A DNA stretch of 64,000 nt from the NCBI GenBank assembly GCA_033977485.1, contig CM066998.1, forward strand, positions 25,483,501 through 25,547,500. The letters are read 5' to 3'. The translations under genes and the position numbers were made by a program. Positions 1 to 10,773 of this stretch are shown piece by piece. The notes beneath the pieces are model-generated. The model saw nothing but the letters and a program-made list of their open reading frames with translations, made no database searches and was not told the DNA's origin. Origin of the DNA: Hydrangea macrophylla. Its lineage: Eukaryota; Streptophyta; Magnoliopsida; Cornales; Hydrangeaceae. Every line of letters begins with the position of its first letter. The first letter of the stretch is position 1.

Positions 1-90
1 AAATTAGAGCTAAATCCAGAGTGAGCAATAACAAAAGAGAGAAAATAGCTCGCTAGGTCATTTCACCAGTGCTTAGGCAAAAGTTATGAC
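1..90 (+). mobile_element. Left fragment of element B 3' untranslated region
   Basis: This stretch aligns with element A positions about 12745-12838: both contain gagctaaatcca, gtgagcaataacaaaa and taggcaaaagttatga. It is the 3' untranslated region of an older Tat/Ogre-type copy and is continued at 21836 on the other side of element A. Bases 86-90 (ATGAC) are the left target-site duplication made when element A inserted. No gene is seen in it. Confidence 0.85.
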
Positions 91-558
91 TGTAGACACC
101 CCATTTTGTCGGCTATCAAATTTAGGAGACCCATAGCTTGGTGGTTCACAATGATCGTAAAAGACTCAAAAGGACTCCTGGAAGCCCGTTCTATCTCTCA
201 GAATGCTCAGAATGACCAAAATGCCCCTGAAAGCCCAAAAGCTCCCAAATTCGGACCAAAAGTTCTGGAAACATGCTACGTCGTAAGAAAAGTGATAAAA
301 TGAGTTTTTAAGTAAAATTGGATGAAATCGTCAGCTCCCAAAGACCCCCAGAAGTCCCGGAAGTTCCTGGAAAGTCCCTATTGACCGGTTTGACCAAGGT
401 TTGACTAAGTTTGACCAAGGTTTGACCAAGTTTGACCAAGTTTGACCGAAATCGTCCAAATTTACCGGAATCATTCTGGATCATCTGGAAAATATTAAAA
501 TGAGTTTTAAAAGGAAATCGAGGGGGCCTAAACAACATTATCTGGACGAAGGAGGAGC

Positions 559-750
559 AGTGCCGCCGCGGCACTGGCCCACTGCCGCCGCGGCACTCCC
601 CTCCAGAACAGTGTGTTTTTGTAAATAATTTTGGGGTTCCATTTTGATTAATTAAAAACTAAAACGACGTAGTTTTATGATTTCAGATGTTTGGAGCCAA
701 TAGGAATACTTCTAAAATCCCAAAACCACCCCAAGTTGGCCTATATAAAC
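559..750 (+). promoter_or_regulatory. Element A 5' LTR promoter: GC palindrome doublet plus TATA box
   Basis: Two 17-bp palindromes, AGTGCCGCCGCGGCACT (559-575) and its variant ACTGCCGCCGCGGCACT (581-597), lie 22 bp apart, separated by ggccc. The TATA box follows at 742-749, about 145 bp downstream. A GAGAGAAA-rich leader begins about 60 bp after that. The same doublet and spacing occur in the 3' LTR and in element B, and as a triplet beside the antisense gene at 17044-17104. Confidence 0.75.
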
Positions 751-2721
751 CCCCCTTGACTTCTCATTTTGGGGGTGTCAAATGAAAGCTTAGAAAAAGT
801 TTGGAAGAGAAAGTTGTAGAGATAAGGTTAGAATAGAGAGAAAAGAAGCTTCCTTCTTTGATTTTCAAAACAAAAGTGAGTTCTAAACTTTGTTTTTACT
901 ACATTACTCCCATTTACTTCAACATTCAATACACCCAACCACCATTTTAGTGAGCATTTAAGAGAGTGGAAGCTTCTTCCATGTCCATTGTCATTACATA
1001 TGAGTGAAACACCAAACTACAAGTTCTATACATCATGAATATTATCTATTGATTGCTATCTATTTACTTGTTTGCTTATATAATGTTCATCTCTTCTCAT
1101 CTCACTTCTTTTTTTTTTACTTACTAGTCCATCATCATCTAAATGATGACATGAAGTTTGGGGTGAGTGAATCCTTATGGACAGTAGCTCTTGACCTCAA
1201 AAACATGTTTGATAGATGATGATCATAACTTCAATACCTCCAAGGTATTCTTGAAGTGATGTTCAAAATAAAAATAAATCACTCCAACAATCTTGGAGGT
1301 TCTTGATGATGAGTTTGAGGTTGATATTTTAAGTGGCTATAATCTTCATTGAGTATTGAAAATATACTTTCAAAATATCTACTCCAAAACCCCTCTTGAA
1401 ATCCCCCCTCATTTTAATCCCAAGAAAGAAAACCCTAGTTTTTTCCCAAGATTTTCAAAACAGTGAGTCAAAACAGTGAGTAATCTGAGTTCAAAGATTT
1501 TTCTAGAACTCAATACTCAACATATGGATGCAAGGCCACTTGGAAAGTCTTCCTAACTCATTGGAGAACACCCATGATTTTTGGTTTGACTTGGAAGTAC
1601 TTGAAAATGGTCCATTTGGAACCAAACATTCCTTCCAAACATTATATTTTTGCTGTCACAGCAGCTAGGTCCACTTCCAACTCCTTTTTCAGAAACCGTT
1701 TCCAAAAGGGGTGGTCCTAACTTATTTTTCCCTTAAACTTCAATGTCTTAGGGAACGCTCTGTATAAAATGGGCCTCTATATCATTCGTTTTCATTTTCT
1801 AAGATTTTTCAACATTTCAGTCGACAGTACGGACTCTGTTTCTGAGTGACCTCTGTTGTTCATATGATTTCTCTCAATCTGTGATAGTTATTAAAGATTG
1901 GATTTTTGGGTTGTGTTCTAGACACAATAAGGAAGATCTCCATAAAAATTCATACATTGAAAACATTCCTAACCCCTCGTTTCAATTTCTAAAAGATCAT
2001 GTTACTGTTCTGTCCTCTATTCACAGCAAGCACATTCTAACTTTCATTCTTTGATTTGATGCTTACATGCATTCCAAATTAGCTCATGTCTTAGGAAGTA
2101 GTTCATACTACATTTGTATATATCCCATGATGATTTCCTTCATACATTCATACTTATTCTAGACTTCTAAGTCATTCTAGGAATTCATGTACACAAACAC
2201 CCTACAACCTTTGCACATTTTAAGATCATACATTGCATCCATGCAAGATTTGGGGCTTTCATGGCTCGTAATCTAAGAAGATCATAAGGAATGAACTTGA
2301 TCATACGTTCATGTTTCCCCTCGATCTAATCTTCCTTTCTCATCCGTCCCGGGACTTGAGAGATCTTCTTTTCCTCAAAGATTAACATGCATCATACTAG
2401 CTTGCTAAGCATATTTTGATTTCTTTGATTATTTTGTTTCAAGAACAATTCATGTCCCCTTTAGACTAGTGACAAGCGGGGGTATTTGTAAAATACAACC
2501 TCGCTAAAAGAAGAAAATGTATTGATTTAGTTTACAATTCCTCCATTTATCCGCAATTTGAATTACAACGCTAGTTTATACACATTTTGATTAATCTATG
2601 ATAAGTTATGTGTATTAGTTGCGATTTGTGCAGACTACAGTTGCTGTGTGAAGAATTGAAAGATAACGATAAAAGGAAATGCTGAATTCTAATGAAGATA
2701 ATCAAAAGTTGAAATACAGAG

Positions 2722-2896
2722 TTCGATCGATTGAAGGCCATTCGATCGATCGAGAGAGGCTCAAGCGATCGAAGGTTCCAGAGTTCAATCGATCGAGAAT
2801 TGTTCGATCGATCGAACATGCCTTTTATCAGATTTTTACACGCACGCAGCAGAATAGAAATTTAACCCTAAGCATTAGGTTTCTGCTATATATATT
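2722..2896 (+). promoter_or_regulatory. Solo LTR upstream palindrome module and TATA box
   Basis: Five 14-bp copies of TTCGATCGATCGAA or close variants start at 2722, 2741, 2760, 2784 and 2803, giving centre spacings of 19, 19, 24 and 19 bp. The TATA box (gctatatatatttg) is at 2886-2895, about 70 bp downstream. An AGAGAGAGAGATAGAGG leader follows at 2946. Confidence 0.75.
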
Positions 2897-3314
2897 TGTA
2901 TTGTATACGTCCTTATAGACGCCCAGATTGTTTTCTTCAGTTTTTAGAGAGAGAGATAGAGGTTTTATGTGTGTTTGTAGGTCTTGGAGGTTGGATATTG
3001 CTTTTGGATTGCTATTCTCATAGTTTAATACAAGATTTTCATTCCAGGTTACTTAGTATTGTTCTATTTAAATTTTGTTAGTAGTTTAGAGTAGTATAAT
3101 CTGTTGGATTTAAAGTTTTGCATGCTAAATAGAGTTACACCATTAATTTACATAATTTTCATGTTCAAAATGCAAACAAACGCATCCTTAATGAACCTTT
3201 ACATTAAAAACAATACTGTGACACTCCAGACCATGTCTGAGTAGTCCCCAGGTTGGGAGAACATGATGAAACCGTGATCTCAGACCTCTGCCATGCAGCA
3301 GTATAATTCCTATG

Positions 3315-3435
3315 TTCGATCGATCGAGGTTAGTTCGATCGATCGGACCAGAGACATAGTCGAGCGATCGAAGTTAGTTCGATCGATCGAGAGAAGAAGA
3401 TGTTCGATCGATCGAAAGCGCGTCGATTGATCGAA
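3315..3435 (+). repeat. Solo LTR downstream palindrome module, three doublets
   Basis: Six 14-bp palindromes of the TTCGATCGATCGAA type start at 3315, 3334, 3359, 3378, 3403 and 3422. The spacings are 19, 25, 19, 25 and 19 bp, which makes three doublets. The module lies about 420-540 bp downstream of the TATA box, in what would be the transcribed part of the LTR. Departures from the consensus are mostly C-to-T or G-to-A, as expected for methylated CpG decay. Confidence 0.8.
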
Positions 3436-4443
3436 CCCTCTGATTCTTGAGGACATTCTATGCAGTATTCCTAGACTTTCTGCTTTACTGATTCATTATC
3501 AAACTGTCCCCAAACGCTCAGTTTGTCAAAACAGTCTTTAAACTTAAAGCCTTAAGGCATTTTTCTTCAATACCTTTTGCAAACCACCCTCAAACTGCTT
3601 TTGTTTACTTCAAATTTAAATGTGATGACATAGTCCCGGTCATGAAAGAACTATGGATTCTTTATCCTAAGAGAAATACGGAATACTGTAGAAAATGTGC
3701 TCCATTGAGCTTGAATGTAAATGCATGGTAGATGGCTAGGCCGCGATGGATTCGTGTAATCCCAGCATTCCTTTTTAATTAAGAAAAACACATTTTAAAT
3801 TATCACTTTAATTAATTAGTTGGCAAATAGTTTATTTTAGTTTAATTGTTTTTAGTAGTTGATAAACTGTGGAACTTTGTGTTCTACAATTCCTTTAAAA
3901 ATATTGATTTTTATTTTCCTTGTTTGAGATTAATCTAGGTAATTAGTTTAACACCTTCCCTATGGGATCGACCTGGACTTAACCAGATTACTACTTGCAC
4001 GATTACCTACACTTGGGTATAGCACACAAGCGCACACAGAAAAATTCTTGTGTCAACTAGGGAAACTTTATTACTTGATACATGATTAGACGATTTTTCC
4101 TAGGTTTATTTGTGTGATTTTTTCACTTTACATTGTATGATATTTGGCTTAGATCTTATGAATGATATTTTATCTTTAGATCTTCCACTTCAAATTTTCT
4201 TATGTGATGTAATATACTATCATAGTATTAATTGTCGAACCATACATAGTATAAGATGATTATTTGGATGCTAATTGAGGCCCGTCGAAAGACAGGGCGA
4301 GTTGAGGGTGTTTTAGTCGCGACAAAGGCTCCTTTCTCTCTCGTACCAAAACCCCGAGCCAAGTTCTTTGGTTATGAAGGGCCGGTGCCCTTTATCCATT
4401 TGGGTGAGTCAAAATTAGGTTTCTTGGTTCCTTAAAGACCAAG

Positions 4444-4455
4444 TGGCGACTCTGT
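4444..4455 (+). other. Primer-site-like 12-mer inside U5
   Basis: TGGCGACTCTGT within the LTR shares its first ten bases with the true primer site at 4604 and matches the usual Tat primer-site pattern for all twelve. The 3' LTR has it at 21687-21698, and element B has a one-base variant at 27463. Confidence 0.6.
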
Positions 4456-4603
4456 ATCTGTTTTCGAAAGACCTTCTTTTCTTCGAAATCAACCTCTTGT
4501 TTTCTTTCAAATCAATTTCAAAATAAAGGAAAATCAATTCCGAAACCCCAGAAACAAACAGGAAAAATCGGGAGTGGACGACGGATTTCGCGTGTCCACA
4601 ATC

Positions 4604-4620
4604 TGGCGACTCTATTGGGG
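4604..4620 (+). promoter_or_regulatory. Primer binding site of element A
   Basis: TGGCGACTCTATTGGGG lies 3 bp after the 5' LTR end. It has the form of the tRNA primer sites of Tat/Ogre elements, reported as tRNA-Arg from general knowledge. It marks where minus-strand DNA synthesis starts. Confidence 0.85.
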
Positions 4621-5985
4621 AATTTTTTAAAAAATAATACAGAGGTTTGACTCATAAGAAGCATCCTTAAAATCATCTTTTTACTGTGTTTGGTTCACCG
4701 CATTGCACTTCTGCATCTCCCCTTTGACTGTGTCTGAAACGCGGCGCTGACATTGTTCAGGTCTTGCTGTGCCAGGGCACAAGTCACCGTTGATACTATA
4801 CCTTCCAAGATATATCAAAAAGAGTAAAAACCTCTGTACTGTCTCTTTGACGGTATATTGGAACTCTCGTCAACGGACCCTCTTTGACTAACCCAGCCTT
4901 TACATATAGATTCCTGTAGAACCTTTCATAGGACTGCTCATTTATCTTTCCAGATAGGACAATGTGGTATAACTACTGTATGCCCTGATGGGATTACTTG
5001 CGCAGTGTAGACGCTTATGTGGCATAGAACAGAACCACTTTCTTATGATCCCCAAGGCAATCATTCACATGTGATTACATTGAGTTACCTGCCTAGGCAC
5101 CATGACAAGGATGTCTGCTCCATGCTCACAAAGATATACACTGTAAACCTTGTTTGTCGGTCCTAAGACATAGGAGTATGAAAACCTGCTAGATAGTATG
5201 ATCATTATAACCATATTAACCAGTTTCTTCCAGAAACTCTGTCCAGATATCCCAGATATAACTATATTAACCAGTTTCTTCCAGAAACTCTGTCCAGATA
5301 TCCCAGATATAATCATATTAACCAGTTTCTCCCAGAAACTCTGTCCAGATATCCCAGATATAACCATATTAACCAGTTTCTCCCAGAAACTCTGTCTAGA
5401 TATCCCAGATATAACCATATTAACCAGGTTCTCCCAGAAACTCTGTCCAGATATCCCAGATATAACCATGTTAACCAGTTTCTCCCAGAAACTCTGCCCA
5501 GATGTCCTAGATATAACCATATTAACCAGTTTCTCCCAGAAACTCTGTCCAGATGTCCCAGATATAACCATATTAACCAGTTTTTCCCAGAAACTCTGTC
5601 CAAAATTCCTGAAGTATCTCGGAAATCCCTGTTATCCCTTGGTGATCATACTGAAAGTAAAGTTAGCACACTCTGTATGGCTAGGACCTTATTTGTTTAA
5701 CTGCTATCTGTTAGAAGTAAGAGCATCATATAGATTAGGACTTACATCCGCATGCTTGTCTCACATGCATACACCATTCCCATCAATCTACATGCACTGT
5801 CTCGAGTCAGTCCACATCACTGTCTTTATCTGTCTAAAGTCGTCGCTATCAGGATCTGATACACCCCTTCTTTCGAAATCTGTTAGGTCAGTATAGATTC
5901 TCGGAGTCAGCAGCTAGGATTCTCGTCTTGGGTCAGAAGTTCAGATAACCGTTTGGTCAGAATTAGTCCGACAGCTTACTTCAGC
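4621..5985 (+). other. Element A leader between primer site and gag
   Basis: This is 1.4 kb of untranslated leader. Ogre elements often have an extra ORF here, but I recognise none. The only strong structure is the 51-bp tandem array at 5209-5606. A 232-codon ORF at 5198-5896 is mostly the translated array and is not accepted as a gene. Confidence 0.6.
5209..5606 (+). repeat. 51-bp tandem repeat, about eight copies
   Basis: Units begin AACCATATTAACCAG at 5209, 5260, 5311, 5362, 5413, 5464, 5515 and 5566. Each runs through ttcttccagaaactctgtcc to cccagatat. The last copy is partial. The period of 51 is divisible by three, so frames open in one unit stay open throughout on both strands. Copies differ by a few substitutions, such as tcttcc/tctccc and gatatc/gatgtc. 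Confidence 0.95.
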
Positions 5986-7740
5986 ATGAATCGAGAAGAG
6001 TTGGAAAACAAGGTTACCGAGTTAGGAGCAACCATAAGCCGGCAGTCCGACAGCCTAGCCCAACTTCTGAAGTTCATGGAATAATTGAAGTAGCGGCTGC
6101 CGCAACCTCCGCCCGGGTTTCCACCACCGGAGTTTGAACCACCCCCATCTGAGAATAATGGGGAAGAAGACTGGTTTCAAGGGGTCCCCCCGTTTGCGTA
6201 TGAGAAGAAGCTTCAAGAGAAAATGGATAAGGTTGACAAGTTGGAAAGTGTACTGAGGAAAAGTAAGGGGGTCGATGATTACATGCTAGACCTGGAAGGC
6301 CTCTTTGAGCCTGTTAAACTGAAACTGCCAGAGAATTTCAAGATGCCTGCCATCGACCGTTTTGATGGAACTGGGAATCCGAAAAGTCATGTAAAGCTAT
6401 GTATGAGTATCTTCCAGTCCATGGGTTGTACCCACGAGCACATTGCGATGTTGTTCCCGCAAACTCTTGCAAAGTCTGCACTATCATGGTTCCTAACCTT
6501 GGAAGCCTCCAAAACTCGGGCATGGGAAGACATTGTTCGAGTCTTCGTCGATCATTACTCCTACAATCAAGAGCTAGATGTCACCATCAAGGATTTGGAA
6601 ACAACCCGGCAGAAGAACAATGAATCCTTCGCTGCATTTCTGAGCAGATGGAGGAACAAGGTAGCCCAAATGACCCACCGGCCGATTGAGAAGGAATAAG
6701 TGAGGATGCTAATCCAAAATCTGCAACCGCTCTACCATGAAAAGCTGTTTTACCAGTCCATCTCCACCTTTGAGGAATTGTTTGAAGTTGAAACTCGAAT
6801 TGAAGACGCTATCAGAGAAGAAAAGATCAAAAAGGAAGAGCCTCCGAGCCAGTCAAGAAGGCCCAACTATTCCCGGAGTCCCCCGGATGTCAATGCCCTT
6901 AGCAGCCAACCCATGACGTACCCTCCTAGGCCATACCAACCTCTGAACCAAGCCAACACTTCCAGTCGCCCTTTCCAGAAAAAGCCCCCTCGTAACTTCG
7001 CCAAGCTAGAGATCTCCCTCTCCTCAGCCTTAGATCGCCTCCTCAAGAAGGGCAACCTCCAACTACTCCAACCCTGAAACACCCTGCTCCCGCCAAACTG
7101 CGATATGTCCAAACGGTGTACCTACCACCAAGCCCCGGGCCACAACACTGATGATTGCGTGCGCCTCCGCCATGATATTCAAGACCTCATTGACCAGAAC
7201 ATCATTGAGCCACCACCAAAGCAGCCCCCTATCACCCAAAATCCTCTACCAAACCACCAAAATGTCAATCTCATTGAGTCCAACCCTGTGTCCTTCAAAC
7301 CTGCTACTTATATCACCCCCCTAGGACAACCCTTACCCCTCATTGACATCCCGGACTCTGTGGGAATTCATCTGATTGAAGGGAAGAATGACGAGTGGCA
7401 GCAACAGCTAGACGATGAGCAAGACTTGTTCTTTCTAGAAGAGCATGATCTAGGTGTGGTGGACCTCAAATGGTATGACCCCAATAATGAAAGTGATGCT
7501 TCCATCTGAGATGAGCCAGAAAAACCTTTTGTAGGGACAGACTGCGACTGGTTCAAAAAGGATGGGACTGTAGAAGGGCCTACTCCTGCTGAAATTGATC
7601 ATCTGACTAAGTCAGGCCGTCACTACCAGCCTCTACAGCCTACTACTGAAGCCGTCGAGAAGGGTCCAGTTAAAGACAAGGGGAAGGGTAAGATGGATGA
7701 GATCATCGAAGAAGATATTGAATTGATAAAACAGCTGTAG
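5986..7740 (+). pseudogene. gag polyprotein region of element A (Tat/Ogre type)
   Basis: One reading frame runs from ATG 5986 without any indel, but with stops at 6082, 6091, 6697, 7075, 7507 and 7738. The N-terminus is a short coiled-coil-like stretch (MNREELENKVTELGATISRQ), then a proline-rich linker. The retrotransposon gag domain follows (FDGTGNPKSHVKLCMS, then WEDIVRVFVDHY and ESFAAFLSRWRNK). A zinc-binding segment, CTYHQAPGHNTDDCVRLRHD, lies at about 7117-7176 and is typical of Tat gag. Gag forms the virus-like particle that packages the RNA. The stops are mostly explained by C-to-T or G-to-A changes. The same frame continues into protease. Confidence 0.88.
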
Positions 7741-7761
7741 AAAACCCAAGCACATCTCTCA

Positions 7762-8778
7762 ATGTGGGACATCATGGTGACGTCCTACAAGCATAGGCAA
7801 GCTGTGTTGAACACCCTGGCTGGAATAGAGGTCCCCATTGATGCCACACCGGAGGACATGGTGGCTTTCTTGGGCACACTTACCCCCGACCCAATCATTA
7901 CATTTTCTGATGAAGACCTGCCACCAGAAGGGTCCGCACATAACAAAGCATTGTATATCACCGTTGGATGTAAGGGACAACAGGTGCCATTTTGTCTAGT
8001 CGATACGGGTTCTGCCTTAAATGTTTGTGCCCTAAGGACTGCCATCGCCTTGGGGGTCAATGTCCTTGACATCACACCGTTTGTGCAATCTATGAGGGCC
8101 TATGATAACACCAGGAGAAATGTGATGGGAACTGTTTCTCTCTAAATCCGGGTAGGATCTTTGGTAAGCACCAAAGTCTTTCAGGTCATGGACATACCTG
8201 CCTCATTCAACTTGTTGATCGGAAGGCCCTGGTTGCATGTCAACAAAGCCGTATCGTCCACTGTGCATCAAATGATCAAGTACATCCATGAGAAGGAAGT
8301 GAAAATCATTCTCGGTAATAGTTGGGGTAATGAAGCTTTCCCGAACTACGCTCCCATCTTTGAAATTCAAATACCTGAGCTAGAAGAAGGAGAAATTAGG
8401 GGATTCTTCATGGAAGAAGTCCACATGATCAATGATGAAGACAGGTTCCCCGAGACCCACTCTGTGGTTGTCAACATCGTTCATAAAATGAACTACTTCC
8501 CTAGAATGGGATTGGGCCGACGCCAGCAAGGGATTCGAGAGTTCCCTCAGATCAAAGGACAGTAAGGCACTTTTGGGTTGGGGTACAAGCCCACTGAAGA
8601 AGACATCGAGATACAGAGGCCATGGAAGAAAAGAGTGAGGAGTCTCCCGCCATACCGCAAAACCTTGAATGGACAATTCATCAAAGAAGGGGATGATTTC
8701 CCCTATTCTGGGTTCCCTGAACCTTGGATCCATCAAGCCACTGGAAAAAAGGCACCCCAGGCTGGAAATTTTTACTGA
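7762..8778 (+). pseudogene. Aspartic protease and G-patch-like region of element A
   Basis: This continues the gag frame. The catalytic aspartic-protease motif LVDTGSALNVC is at about 7993-8025, and the second conserved block (ASFNLLIGRPWLH) at about 8200-8238. A G-patch-like glycine motif, YFPRMGLGRRQQGI, lies at about 8494-8535, as seen in related Tat elements. The enzyme would cut the gag-pol polyprotein inside the particle. Stops interrupt it at 8143, 8563 and 8776. Beyond about 8670 the coding signal moves to another frame, so a frameshift, or a lost intron junction of the kind Ogre elements have between protease and RT, lies at 8670-8780. Confidence 0.87.
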
Positions 8779-10215
8779 CTGTGAAAAACCCCCCTATCAA
8801 GATCCGTTCTATCTAGAAGAAGCTGTCAAAATCCCAGAGGAGGATTGGTTGAGATACCTAGATACTGAAGCCATCGGGAAAATGTGGGAAGAGTTCGTTG
8901 AAGAGAAAGAAGGAAAGAGGGTCGAGAGCCAAGATGATCAGATCAAGTCAACTGAGGAGGGTCTGAGCAACCAGGCTGTAGAGTCATCTGTCTGTGTCTC
9001 CCAATCCCCTGTTTCCCCAGAGTCTGTACTTCCAATTATCGAGTCTGTATCAAAGTCGGCTGTTGTAAGCCCACCACTGTCTAATGTAATCACTCCACCT
9101 GTCAAGAATGAAATGAAAGACGATTCTGCTTACTCCTCTGTGTCTAATACCTGTGAATGCACAGATCCCTCCGAGGATCTCCCAATTGAACTTAATCGAC
9201 TAATTGAAAAACCACCTGCTTGTGAAATAATCGAAGATACTTTATCGGTTAACCTAGGTGAAATAGATAATCCACAAATTATGCAAATTGGCTCAGCCCT
9301 TAATAAAGAAGAAAAAGAAAACCTGACTCTCTTGCTAAAAGAATTCAAAGATGTTTTTGCTTGGTCTTACGAGGGCATGCCTGGGGTCAATCCCGACATT
9401 ATCCAACATCATATTCCCCTCCTCCCTAATTCTAAACCTGTCAAGCAGAAACTGAGGCGCATGAGGCCGGAGTGGGCACTCAAGGTTAAAGAAGAAGTGG
9501 AAAAGCAGTTCAAAGCAGGGTTCATCATTGTCACTGAATATCCGGAATGGGTCGCCAACATCGTGCCAGTCCCAAAGAAAGATGGAAAAGTTCGTGTGTG
9601 CGTCGACTTTCGTGATCTAAACAAAGCCAGTCCCAAGGATGACTTCCTGCTTCCCCACATTGACGTTTTGGTAGATAACACCGCGGGACATGAGCTACTA
9701 TCATTCATGGATGGTTTCTCAGGGTATAATCAGATTCTTATGGCGCCAGAAGATCAGGAAAAACCGACATTCACCACCCCTTGGGGAACCTACTGTTATA
9801 GAGTAATGCCTTTCTGACTCAAGAATGCTGGGCAACCTACCAAAGAGTTGCCACCACTCTGCTGCATGACATGATTCACAAGGAAGTAGAAGTATACGTA
9901 GATGACATGATCGTGAAGTCCAAGGATAGAGAATGACACCTAGTGGCACTGAAAAAGTTTTTTGAAAGGTTGCGTAAGTACAGGATGAGGTTGAATCCAA
10001 AGAAATGCACTTTCAGTGTGACCTCCGGTAAACTCCTGGGTTTTTTCATCACCCAAAGGGGGATAGAGGTGGATTCCTCTAAGATCAAGGCAATCCTAGA
10101 AAGGACATCACCACGGAATGAAAAAGAAGGGACGGGTTTCTCGGAAGAATCCAATTTATCAGCCGCTTCATTTCCAAGCTTACAACTACATGCGATCCTT
10201 TGTTCCGATTGCTGA
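8669..10215 (+). pseudogene. Reverse transcriptase region of element A
   Basis: A 382-codon open stretch (to 9817) starts with a low-complexity acidic and serine-rich linker. The RT domain follows: VPVPKKDGKVRVCVDFRDLN at about 9560-9619, then LSFMDGFSGYNQI, then FTTPWGTYCYRVMPF. A stop at 9815 and a one-base loss near 9830-9840 break the frame. The polymerase active site YVDDMIVKS is seen at about 9895-9921, followed by a stop near 9934. The thumb region (LNPKKCTFSV, LLGFFITQRGIEVD) runs to about 10110, where another frameshift occurs. The enzyme would copy element RNA into DNA. The metal-binding YVDD motif is intact, but the protein cannot be made in one piece. Confidence 0.88.
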
Positions 10216-10758
10216 GAAAAGGGGAGAAGTTCCAATGGGATGACCAATGCCAAGCCGCTTTCGACAAAATAAAAGCCTACCTTCAGAATCCGCCTGTCCT
10301 CTCACCGCCTACTCCTCATAAGCCTTTATTCCTTTACCTGTCTGTCTTCGAAAATGCCATGGGTTGCATGTTAGCCCAAGAAGGAGAAGAAAGCCACTTC
10401 GAAAAAGCCATATACTACCTCAGCAAGAGGATGACTGGGTATGAGCTCAACTACTCTACCCTCGAAAAAAACATGTTGGGCCTTGGTTTGGTGTACCCGC
10501 CGACTGAGGTACTATATGCTGGCCGTCCCGGTTGTGCTCATATCCCGCATGGATCCTCTAAAATACCTCCTCAAAAAACCCGCCTTGACCGGTCATATAT
10601 CCCATTGGTTACTTCTACTATCCGAATTCGATATCAAGTATGTTACAAGCAAATCGGTAAAATGGAGAACCGTGGCTGAGCATCTTGCGGAACACACCAT
10701 TGACTCCGAAGAAAGTGGAGACTTCCCATTCCCGGACGAAAATATCATGGAAATCTAG
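10200..10758 (+). pseudogene. Ty3/gypsy RNase H region of element A
   Basis: This continues the RT thumb (FRLLRKGEKFQWDDQCQAAF) into the gypsy RNase H domain. Residues KPLFLYLSVFENAMGCMLAQ, IYYLSKRMTGYELNYSTLEK and, after a frameshift near 10490, HWLLLLSEFDIKYV are recognisable. The first catalytic residue is changed: family members have an aspartate in the LYLSV strand where serine stands here, which is common in Tat elements whose activity moved to a second RNase H. It ends with an acidic linker (about 10690-10755) and a stop at 10756. Confidence 0.82.
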
Positions 10759-10773
10759 GAAGAACAATAGAAG

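Larger units (their letters stand above)
2470..4055 (+). mobile_element. Solo LTR, Athila type, nested in the 5' LTR of element A
   Basis: It begins TGACAAGCGGGGG, ends ATTCTTGTGTCA, and is flanked by ACTAG at 2465-2469 and 4056-4060. Element A's 3' LTR has one uninterrupted ACTAG at the same place. The last 130 bp (cctacacttgggta) and the first 30 bp match the LTR of the minus-strand Athila element at 54569-56205. No internal sequence remains, so it is a recombination-derived solo LTR. It keeps two palindrome modules and a TATA box. Confidence 0.93.
91..4600 (+). repeat. 5' LTR of element A
   Basis: It starts TGTAGACACCCC and ends CGTGTCCACA, and matches the 3' LTR at 18540-21830 along its length with two exceptions. 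About 405 bp present in the 3' LTR (18953-19358) are missing here at about 521. A 1586-bp solo LTR plus its 5-bp duplication is inserted at 2470-4060. The promoter has a TATA box (ctatataaac, 741-750) followed by a purine-rich leader. Short ORFs in this LTR are not credible genes. Confidence 0.93.

Noticed and set aside
1004..1219. 71-codon ORF in the 5' LTR
   Set aside because: Hydrophobic low-complexity frame, disrupted in the 3' LTR copy; no family resemblance.
2571..2819. ORFs rich in SIDR/FDRSN residues at the palindrome clusters (also 2679-2918, 59810-60362, 60310-60561)
   Set aside because: These are translations of the TCGATCGA repeats and lack any conserved domain.
3315..3435. CRISPR-like array of palindromic repeats with regular spacing
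   Set aside because: The context is a plant LTR, the units are 14 bp with 5-11-bp gaps, there are no spacers of CRISPR length, and there are no cas genes.
5198..5896. 232-codon ORF, and the opposing 168- and 96-codon ORFs
   Set aside because: Most of each is the 51-bp array translated. Because 51 is a multiple of three, long open frames on both strands are expected without selection.
8670..8780. Ogre-style intron between protease and RT
   Set aside because: No convincing GT...AG pair was found here, and the coding signals of the two frames nearly abut, so a frameshift is the simpler reading; the intron is left open as an alternative only.
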